DNA of 6,028 nucleotides from GCA-2862545 sp047609825. Its GTDB lineage: Bacteria > Myxococcota_A > UBA796 > GCA-2862545. Position numbers and translations under genes: made by a program. Positions 1 through 5,388 of the stretch are shown one piece after another (position 1 is the stretch's first letter; each line of letters begins with the position of its first letter). The DNA lies in contig JBLFXJ010000439.1 in assembly GCA_047609825.1 (NCBI GenBank), positions 1-6,028 on the forward strand. Direction: 5' to 3'. The notes beneath the pieces are model-generated. The model saw only the letters and a list, made by a program, of their open reading frames with translations. It made no database searches and had not been told where the DNA came from.

Positions 1-2
1 AC

Positions 3-1250
3 GCTCGCATCGTGGATTCGCGTGGAGATACGGTGCTCTTGGCAGGCCAGCAGGCGATGGTGGTCGCCGAGGGCGTCGTCCTTGAGGCGCCCGCTCCGCT
101 GGACGGTGCGCCGCTGTGGGGGCCGGGCGATGCGCTCCTGGTGGATCTGCTCGGCACCGGGTGGATCGCAGGCCCGGGCGGGGCGGCGGTGGTGGAGGCC
201 CGCACCGAGAGTGCGTCGTGGAGCCCGGATGGGGCGCACCTGCTGGCGCGGGTGGATGGCACGGACGGGCCTGAGCTGCGGGTGTGGACCGCGGCCGGCG
301 CGACCGTGGACGTGCCACCCATGGCAGGGGTGGTGCTCGCGGGCTGGGTGGACGCGGGGCGCATCGCGGTGCACCTGCCCGAGGCACGGCTCACCCTGGC
401 CCTGGTGCTGCTCGACATCGAGCGGAGCACGTCGCGACCGCTCGGCACCGTGTTCAAGGGCATTGCGCACGCCGGCGGGGTGGTGGCGTTGGTGCCTGAG
501 GGGGTGGAGGCGCCCCCGCCCGGCGTGGTGGCGGCCACCCGCGCATGGGACGTGGCTGGCCGGCCGCGCGACAGCCTGTCGAGCCCGGTGTTCACCAGCA
601 GCCCGGCCTGGGGGCACGACGCGGTGTGGGGGGTGGCCTGGGTGCCCCCGTCCACCCAGCTCGCACGGCTCGGGCCGGCGCCGACCCTGCTCCCGACCCC
701 GGGGGATGTTGCGGTGGACGGGCGCCTGTGGCCGGCCCCCGCGGGGCGGTGCATCGCAGCGGCGGTTCGCACCGAGGGCGGCCCGGGACGCGCGGACCAA
801 CCGCCAGCGCCGAAGGCCTCCGATGCCCTGGCTGTGGCGTGCGGCGACGCGGTGCGGCAGTGGCCTGTGGCGGGCCCGGTGGACGCCGCGTGGTCGGCAG
901 ACGGCGCCACCCTGGCAGTTCGGGCAGCGGACGGTGTGTGGGTGGGCCCGGTGGAGGGTCAGCCGGTTCATGTCGCCGCTGCGGCAGCCACGCTGGCGGT
1001 CGCGGACGGGCGGGTGCGGGTGGGGGCTGCGGACGGCGCGGTGGCCTGGTTCGGAGCAGACGGCGCGGCGCTGGGCGCGCTCGACGCGGTGAGCGGCGAG
1101 GGCCCGGGGGCGGCGTGGGGCGGTCAGCCCACCGTGCTGGTCGCCGACCGGCACCGGCTGCAGGGCGAGGCGGCGCCGCTGGCGGCGTGGAGCGAGGCGG
1201 GTGGCGTGGTGCTGGTGGAGGCGGAGGCCGTGCGGGTGCTCACCTGGTGA
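3..1250 (+). CDS. Beta-propeller (WD40/TolB-like) protein, 5'-truncated by window edge
   Basis: At least 412 residues. The reading frame stays open to the left edge (A-R-I precede the GTG at 12) and no Shine-Dalgarno lies before that GTG, so the true start is probably outside the window; GTG 12 is only the first available start. Numbering from GTG 12, the protein has short beta-rich units built on W-S-x-D-G turns: SWSPDG at 69-74 and AWSADG at 293-298, each followed by a hydrophobic strand and a second strand with VW (RVWTAAG near 90-96, GVWVGP near 308-313). This is typical of WD40/PD40 beta-propellers, which usually act as protein-binding scaffolds. No enzyme motif is visible. Ala/Gly/Val-rich, with only two cysteines (247 and 277). 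It ends L-T-W-stop and converges on the minus-strand operon with an 11-bp overlap. Propeller fold is likely; partner and role are unknown. Confidence 0.7.
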   Translation, partial: ARIVDSRGDTVLLAGQQAMVVAEGVVLEAPAPLDGAPLWGPGDALLVDLLGTGWIAGPGGAAVVEARTESASWSPDGAHLLARVDGTDGPELRVWTAAGATVDVPPMAGVVLAGWVDAGRIAVHLPEARLTLALVLLDIERSTSRPLGTVFKGIAHAGGVVALVPEGVEAPPPGVVAATRAWDVAGRPRDSLSSPVFTSSPAWGHDAVWGVAWVPPSTQLARLGPAPTLLPTPGDVAVDGRLWPAPAGRCIAAAVRTEGGPGRADQPPAPKASDALAVACGDAVRQWPVAGPVDAAWSADGATLAVRAADGVWVGPVEGQPVHVAAAAATLAVADGRVRVGAADGAVAWFGADGAALGALDAVSGEGPGAAWGGQPTVLVADRHRLQGEAAPLAAWSEAGGVVLVEAEAVRVLTW

Positions 1251-1252
1251 GC
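1238..1252. repeat. 15-bp perfect palindrome holding both convergent stop codons
   Basis: GCTCACC-T-GGTGAGC is a perfect 7-bp inverted repeat around T1245. The plus-strand gene stops with TGA at 1248-1250 and the minus-strand gene with TGA at 1242-1240, so both genes end L-T-(W/R)-stop inside the same palindrome. As RNA it would fold as a 6-bp stem with a 3-nt loop on either strand, but no T-tract follows, so it is at best a weak terminator candidate. Confidence 0.5.
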
Positions 1253-1911
1253 TCGACCGTGGCGCAGTCGCAGGCCGCGTCGCCCTCGACGTGGTCCAGG
1301 GTGAGGGTGTAGGCGGCCCACCCACGCGCGTCCCCGGTGAGCCGCACCGTGCTCGGCGCGACCACTGGGGCGCCGAGCCCGAGGCCCTTGAAGTTGGTGC
1401 GGATGGCGGCCAGGGCGTGGGCGATGGCCGGGTCGCGCAGCGCCGCTCCCAGCGTCTCGGCCGGGGCGGCGCGCGCAGCCGGGCGTGCGGTGCGCGGGGC
1501 CGGGGCTGGCGCGGGGGCGACCCCAGCGAGCGAGAGCAGGTCGGCCCGGGTGAGCGGAGCGGCGGAGAACACGAGGGTCAGCTCCTCGGTGCCGGCGTCG
1601 TGATCGAGGCAGACCGACTGGGTCGGCGGCACCAAGCTGCGCACGTCGCGGGGCAACGCCGCCGGGCTGCCGTCGCTCGGGTACAGCAGGCCGAGCGCGC
1701 CCGGCACGTCATCTTCCCAGTACAGCGCCACCACGTGCACCGATTCGGATGGCGTGGCCGCGAGCTGGAGGCGACTGCAGGAAGGCAGGGTCAGCGTGCC
1801 GCCGCTCTGCTCGGTGAGCGCGACCACGGACCCGCCCGGCGCATGCGCCAGCACCGCTACGTCCACGGTCCACGGCGCTGCCGCCAGCGCGGTCCCGACC
1901 ATGAGCCACAC
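1240..1911 (-). CDS. Putative exported DUF4384-like protein
   Basis: 223 residues, GTG start. The start is fixed by an in-frame TGA two codons upstream and by a strong Shine-Dalgarno six bases before it. Residues 1-12 are hydrophobic and end A-L-A-A-A, which looks like a very short signal peptide without the usual basic n-region. Residues about 40-125 match the DUF4384 pattern: a strand with VHVVALYW (58-65), then LLYPSDG (75-81), a proline-bearing stretch, and CLDHDAGTEELTLVFS (101-116), resembling the family's Leu-Asp...Gly-x-Glu-x-hydrophobic-Val-Phe-Ser block. DUF4384 occurs in many secreted or kinase/caspase-associated bacterial proteins and has no established activity. An Ala/Pro-rich linker (130-152) leads to an unrecognised C-terminal domain ending in a C-D-C motif (214-216); cysteines also lie at 45 and 101. 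It is the last gene of the operon, 16 bp after the pseudokinase-thioredoxin gene, suggesting an extracytoplasmic partner. The family call rests on pattern memory. Confidence 0.75.
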   Translation of the reverse strand: MWLMVGTALAAAPWTVDVAVLAHAPGGSVVALTEQSGGTLTLPSCSRLQLAATPSESVHVVALYWEDDVPGALGLLYPSDGSPAALPRDVRSLVPPTQSVCLDHDAGTEELTLVFSAAPLTRADLLSLAGVAPAPAPAPRTARPAARAAPAETLGAALRDPAIAHALAAIRTNFKGLGLGAPVVAPSTVRLTGDARGWAAYTLTLDHVEGDAACDCATVELTR

Positions 1912-1912
1912 G

Positions 1913-1922
1913 CCTCACCTCC
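1913..1922 (-). promoter_or_regulatory. Strong Shine-Dalgarno for the DUF4384-like gene
   Basis: On the minus strand the sequence reads GGAGGTGAGG, whose first eight bases fully match the anti-Shine-Dalgarno. GGAGG lies six bases before the GTG start at 1911. It fills nearly all of the 16-bp gap after the upstream gene's TAG (1930-1928) and decides the start. It is much stronger than the sites before the two genes upstream. Confidence 0.85.
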
Positions 1923-1927
1923 GTGCC

Positions 1928-3265
1928 CTAGAACCAAGACTCTACCAGCCCTGGCGCCAGATCGCGGGGGTGACCGCGCCACCGGACCACGCCAGCCTGG
2001 AGCAACACCACCCCGGGCACGTCGGGCACGCCGAACCGGTCAGACAGCGCTCCGGGGTCGCGAGCCACGGCGAATCGAAGCCCATGGTCGGCGATGAACG
2101 CCTGGACTTCGGCATCAGGGGTGTCGCGGGTCTGGCGGGTGAGCCCGACGACCTGCAGGGCTGGGTGGGCGTCGGCCAGGGCCTGCACCCCCGGGGCGTG
2201 GCGCTGGGAGTAGGGGCACCAGGCCTCGAAGAAGAACATCAACGTGGGGCCATCAGCGGACAGGGCGTCGGGTCCGCCCTGGTGCCAGGTGGACAGGCTC
2301 AAGTCACCGGCAGGGCGCCCCACCTCGTCGAGGTGGCCCGCGAGGGTGGCGCCGGCGCGGGCCTCGGCGGCGTCGGGGTGGTCGCGGAGGAGCCGGTCCA
2401 CCGCGGAGCGGGCGGCGTCGGGGTGACCGCTGCGGTGGGCGGTCTGTGCCTCAGCGAGGAGGACGTCGGGGGGCGGGGGCGCCGCGTCGACGGTCGGAGC
2501 GGCCGGCTCGGGCGGGCTCCCGACCACGAAGGCCGTCGCTCCGACCACGGCCACCCCGCCCACCACGGCGAGACCTAGCACCACCACGCCGAGGGCGAGC
2601 AGCGCGGGGACTCTGGACCGGGCAGCGGGTGCCATCGGTCGGGGCTGCGGTCGGGGCTGCACCGGCGGGGTGTGCACGGTGCGGGGCCGCGCGGACTCGA
2701 CCGTTGGCACAGGGTCTGGCGGTGCGACCCCGAGCATGACCGAGCGGGGTCTGCTCACCGCCGCTTCGGCAGCGTCTCCCAGGTCCACGGAGGCGAGCAC
2801 GACCAGGGCGGCGTCGGCGTCGGCGGGGCGATCGGAGCGCGCCGCGAGCCGAGCGATAGCGGCGGCGAGAGACGCCGGCGCGGCCGCGCGCTGGCGGACG
2901 TCCGGCAGGCCAACGCCGGCGTGCCACCCCCGCTTGCGGAGCGCCCCGCCGTCCGGGCACGCGGGAACCCCGACGAGCAGCTCCCAGGTGAGCAGGCCGA
3001 CGGCATACACGTCGGCGGCCGGAGTGGGAGGGCTCTCCTCGCCGATCTCCGGTGCCTGGTAGTCCAGCGGAGGCTCGGGCTCGGCCGGCAGGAGCTCGAC
3101 GCCCGCGGCGCCGACGCGGATCGTGGTCGGGCACAGCCCGCCATGGGCCCGGCCTTGGCGGTGCTGGGGCGCGAGGGCCCGGAGCACCACCCGGGCCAGG
3201 CGGAGGGCCTCGGCGGGGGGCATGGGGCCCCTGGCGAGCCGCGCGGCCAGAGCCTCCGCGCTCAC
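1928..3265 (-). CDS. Pseudokinase C-lobe - TM - TPR-like - thioredoxin/TlpA-like fusion protein
   Basis: 445 residues from GTG 3265, chosen because it overlaps the upstream kinase stop as GTGA and has GGAG five bases before it. The frame is open further upstream, to 3529, but that part lies inside the kinase gene and looks like an Arg/Gly/Ala shadow. Residues 1-165 align with the neighbouring kinase from helix D on: HGGLCPTT (41-48) replaces HRDVKPSN, the DFG position reads P-A-E (60-62), while APE (71-73), DVYAVG (85-90) and Arg146 remain. With no N-lobe, catalytic Asp, Mg-binding Asn or DFG Asp, it should not phosphorylate. A Pro/Arg linker (172-218) precedes a transmembrane helix (about 219-249). 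Residues 266-315 form a TPR-like helical stretch. Residues 321-445 are a thioredoxin/TlpA-type fold: FFFEAWCPYS (344-353), a later beta strand, and likely cis-Pro417. The active site is CPYS, so Cys350 has no resolving cysteine. It is inferred to be cytoplasmic at the N-terminus with the thioredoxin domain in the periplasm. Confidence 0.85.
   Translation of the reverse strand: MSAEALAARLARGPMPPAEALRLARVVLRALAPQHRQGRAHGGLCPTTIRVGAAGVELLPAEPEPPLDYQAPEIGEESPPTPAADVYAVGLLTWELLVGVPACPDGGALRKRGWHAGVGLPDVRQRAAAPASLAAAIARLAARSDRPADADAALVVLASVDLGDAAEAAVSRPRSVMLGVAPPDPVPTVESARPRTVHTPPVQPRPQPRPMAPAARSRVPALLALGVVVLGLAVVGGVAVVGATAFVVGSPPEPAAPTVDAAPPPPDVLLAEAQTAHRSGHPDAARSAVDRLLRDHPDAAEARAGATLAGHLDEVGRPAGDLSLSTWHQGGPDALSADGPTLMFFFEAWCPYSQRHAPGVQALADAHPALQVVGLTRQTRDTPDAEVQAFIADHGLRFAVARDPGALSDRFGVPDVPGVVLLQAGVVRWRGHPRDLAPGLVESWF
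2637..2660. repeat. Two perfect 12-bp tandem copies encoding Q-P-R-P twice
   Basis: GGTCGGGGCTGC occurs twice head to tail (2637-2648 and 2649-2660). In the minus-strand gene it encodes Q-P-R-P-Q-P-R-P (residues 203-210), just before the transmembrane helix. The unit is in frame and looks like a recent slippage duplication that lengthens a Pro/Arg-rich juxtamembrane linker. Confidence 0.8.
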
Positions 3266-3274
3266 ATCGGCTCC
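3262..3274 (-). promoter_or_regulatory. GTGA stop-start overlap with GGAG ribosome site
   Basis: On the minus strand GGAG (3274-3271) is followed after five bases by GTG (3265-3263), and the kinase stop TGA (3264-3262) overlaps this GTG as GTGA. This arrangement is typical of translational coupling and supports the short 445-residue model of the pseudokinase-thioredoxin gene, with its product made together with the kinase. Confidence 0.75.
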
Positions 3275-5388
3275 ACACGCATCAGCGGCGGGAGCAGCCC
3301 TCGCTCCGTGCACTCCCGCCTCGGCGCCTCCGTGCTCGGCGGACCGATGGCCGGCAGGGTCGACCGGAGCACGGCCACCTGGTCCGACACCCGGAGCTCT
3401 CGCGGCGCGACGAGCAGGGGCGGGTCTACCACCTCCTCGTCCCCATCGAACGGCACACCGCCAGCGATGACCACGGTGGGCACGCCCAGGCTGGTGAGGG
3501 TGTCCATGGCGGCGGCCATCCGCTCCCACGGTGTGTGCGACTGCGGGAGGTACAGGGCGCAGCCGATGGCGTCGCCGGGCAGCAGGCGTCCGGCGCCCGA
3601 GACCACGGCGTCACGGGCCACCGGCATCGCCTCGCTTCCTGCGGCCGTGAGCAGGCGTTGACCGCCGTCTTCCGTGAGCGTGATCCGCCGTGCTGCGGGT
3701 GACACGGTGGCCCGCCAGTCGAGTGGCGTCGCGCCGGGGTCGTCCACCAGGAACAGGAACTCGCCAAACTGGGCCTGGCCCGCCGTGAACATCACCTCGC
3801 GCACTGTGCGGAACGGGACGCGTCGATCGACGGCGATCACCAGCCGCCCGGTGAACGCTGGGCCCCCCAACTCTGCGAGGAACTTCGTGGACTCTGCGCG
3901 CTCGAGGAGATCGTCGTACAGCGTGCTGATGAGCTGTCCGCGCTTCGCCTCCTCCGGGATGGACCCGTCGACGATGGGCAGCAGCTGGACCCCACCCACA
4001 CTCACCCCGGCGACCCCGATCTCCAGCACCGCCGGCCGGTACACGCCGCGGGCGACCAACTCGGTGAGCGCATCGCGCTCGCCCTCGGCGCCGGCGCGGA
4101 GCATCGCCTGGTCCAGGTCCCGCTCCCGCATCGGGTCGGCCCACAGCACGTCGTGCAGCCCGACGGTGTGGGCGTGCTCGACCCGGGCCAGGTCGACGCT
4201 CACGACCTGCGGCAGCTCGGTGGGCGTGGCGTACAGCCACCAGCCCAGGAATCCGAGCAATGCAGCCACAGCCAGCCCCCCGAGACCGAGGGCACCCAAC
4301 GCCGCAATGGCCAGGCTGCCGCCGCGGGGGGCAGTGTGTGGGGCGGGCCCCGGGGATGGGACATCGGGCAGGTCCTGGACCGGAATGCTCGGCGTCTCCG
4401 TTGGGGTCTCGGGAATCGATGTCGACGCCGCGGCCGCAACGGCTGCGCCGGAAGACAGAGACACAGTGTGGGGGCGGGAGGTCGTCGAGTCGGAGGGCGG
4501 CGGACCGGTGCCGAGGGAGGCCCGGTCCACCCGCACCGTGGACGGGTCACGCCGCGGGCCGGACGGGACCGCGACCACCGGCTCGCGGGCGACGGTGAGC
4601 GCGGTGAGCGCAGCGCGACCGTCGACCGGGCGGGCGGCGGGGTCCTTCGCGCACGCGCCGGCCACCCAGGCCGCGAGCCAGTCCGGCGTGTCGGGCCGCA
4701 CGGTGCGCACGTCGGGCGCCCCCACCGCCAGGTGCCAGCCCATCATCCGTGCGAGCTCGCCGCCAGGGCAGGCCCGCACCCCGGCGAGCATCTCCCACGC
4801 CACGAGCCCGGCGGCGTACACATCCGCGGCGGGCCCGCCAGGCCCGGTGAACCGCTCCGGCGCCACATACTCCAAGGTGCCCGTCAGCTGGCCAGACCGG
4901 GTGGCGTGGGCGCTGTCCGCGGCCCGGGCAATGCCGAAGTCCACCAACTTCACCCGGCCATCGGCGCAGAGGAACACATTGCTCGGCTTCACGTCCCGGT
5001 GCACCAGCCCGGCATCGTGGGCATGGGCGAGCCCCGCGAGCATCGCCTCCAGCACCCTGAGCACCTCGGGGATCGGTAGCGGGCCCGCGTCGAGGGCGGA
5101 GTTCAGGTCGTGCCCGACCAGGAGCTCGAGCACCATCGCGAGGCGTGACTGGCCGACGATCAGGTCGCGGAACCGCACCACGTTCGGGTGGTCGAGCCGG
5201 TCGAGCTGCCGGCACTCCGACCGGAGGGCATCGCAGAACTCGGCGTCTGATGCCAGCTGTGGCCGCACCTCCTTGATCGCCACCTGCAGCAGCGGGTCCG
5301 CCTCGTGGGCGCCACGCCACACGATGCCGTAGGCCCCCTCGCCCAGACGCTCGAGCAGCCGGTAGTGACCGAGGACGTCCTCAGCCAT
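3262..5388 (-). CDS. Transmembrane Ser/Thr protein kinase with ExbD/TolR-like extracytoplasmic domain
   Basis: 708 residues, ATG start. Residues about 9-265 form a complete Hanks-type kinase domain: glycine loop GEGAYG (16-21), VAIK with Lys39, helix-C Glu58, HRDVKPSN (130-137), DFG (150-152), activation segment with Thr163, Thr169 and Thr171, APE (176-178), DVYAAG (189-194) and Arg253. All residues needed for phosphotransfer are present. A Ser/Thr/Pro-rich linker (about 270-356) leads to one transmembrane helix (about 358-386). Residues about 452-550 resemble the periplasmic domain of ExbD/TolR: a strand, then LVIAVDRRVPF (516-526), helix TVREVMFTAGQAQFG (528-542) and a final strand. Residues about 598-645 look like a second, weaker copy (helix then VPTVVIAGG). 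ExbD/TolR normally couples proton flow to outer-membrane work, but this transmembrane helix has no Asp, so a sensing or binding role is more likely. Extracytoplasmic cysteines are 610 and 693. The start overlaps the upstream stop by 8 bp. The kinase call is secure; the ExbD-like call is by pattern. Confidence 0.95.
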   Translation of the reverse strand: MAEDVLGHYRLLERLGEGAYGIVWRGAHEADPLLQVAIKEVRPQLASDAEFCDALRSECRQLDRLDHPNVVRFRDLIVGQSRLAMVLELLVGHDLNSALDAGPLPIPEVLRVLEAMLAGLAHAHDAGLVHRDVKPSNVFLCADGRVKLVDFGIARAADSAHATRSGQLTGTLEYVAPERFTGPGGPAADVYAAGLVAWEMLAGVRACPGGELARMMGWHLAVGAPDVRTVRPDTPDWLAAWVAGACAKDPAARPVDGRAALTALTVAREPVVAVPSGPRRDPSTVRVDRASLGTGPPPSDSTTSRPHTVSLSSGAAVAAAASTSIPETPTETPSIPVQDLPDVPSPGPAPHTAPRGGSLAIAALGALGLGGLAVAALLGFLGWWLYATPTELPQVVSVDLARVEHAHTVGLHDVLWADPMRERDLDQAMLRAGAEGERDALTELVARGVYRPAVLEIGVAGVSVGGVQLLPIVDGSIPEEAKRGQLISTLYDDLLERAESTKFLAELGGPAFTGRLVIAVDRRVPFRTVREVMFTAGQAQFGEFLFLVDDPGATPLDWRATVSPAARRITLTEDGGQRLLTAAGSEAMPVARDAVVSGAGRLLPGDAIGCALYLPQSHTPWERMAAAMDTLTSLGVPTVVIAGGVPFDGDEEVVDPPLLVAPRELRVSDQVAVLRSTLPAIGPPSTEAPRRECTERGLLPPLMRVEPM
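5381..5388 (-). promoter_or_regulatory. ATGGCTGA overlap coupling the upstream gene to the kinase
   Basis: The kinase ATG (5388-5386) lies 8 bp inside the end of the upstream gene, whose TGA is 5383-5381. Only a weak GAGG is seen about 12 bases before the ATG, so kinase translation probably depends on ribosomes finishing the upstream gene. Confidence 0.6.

Noticed and set aside
1238..1252. The palindrome as a strong intrinsic terminator
   Set aside because: Stem of only six pairs and no T-tract on either strand; kept only as a palindrome.
22..1312. Alternative plus-strand frames (22-1092 and 545-1312) over the propeller gene
   Set aside because: Extreme Arg/Trp/Cys or Gly/Arg compositions typical of out-of-frame reading in GC-rich genes.
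1201..2578. Plus-strand open frames of 298 codons (1201-2097) and 274 codons (1754-2578) opposite the DUF4384-like and pseudokinase-thioredoxin genes
   Set aside because: Low-complexity Gly/Arg/Ala/Val translations without domains, overlapping well-supported genes.
3122..3145. Reading the second kinase-like gene as a pseudogene of the kinase
   Set aside because: The frame is intact for 445 codons, its C-terminal thioredoxin domain is well formed, and its start is coupled to the kinase, so it looks like a functional pseudokinase.
3266..3529. Upstream extension of the pseudokinase frame by 88 codons
   Set aside because: It lies inside the kinase gene, is Arg/Gly/His/Ala-rich, and shows no kinase N-lobe motif. 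The GTG at 3265 with GGAG and a GTGA overlap is a better start.
2672..3702. Plus-strand frames (329 and 216 codons) opposite the pseudokinase and the kinase C-terminus
   Set aside because: They mirror the codon pattern of the minus-strand genes and show no family motif.
4590..4616. Short GGTGAGCGC direct repeat
   Set aside because: It encodes the A-L-T-A-L-T end of the kinase domain helix; ordinary coding similarity, not a regulatory repeat.
3674..5332. 552-codon open frame on the plus strand, antisense to the kinase
   Set aside because: Its translation is Ser/Arg/Thr/Ala/Pro-rich without recognisable motifs, and the opposite strand encodes a complete kinase. Long antisense frames are expected at this GC content.
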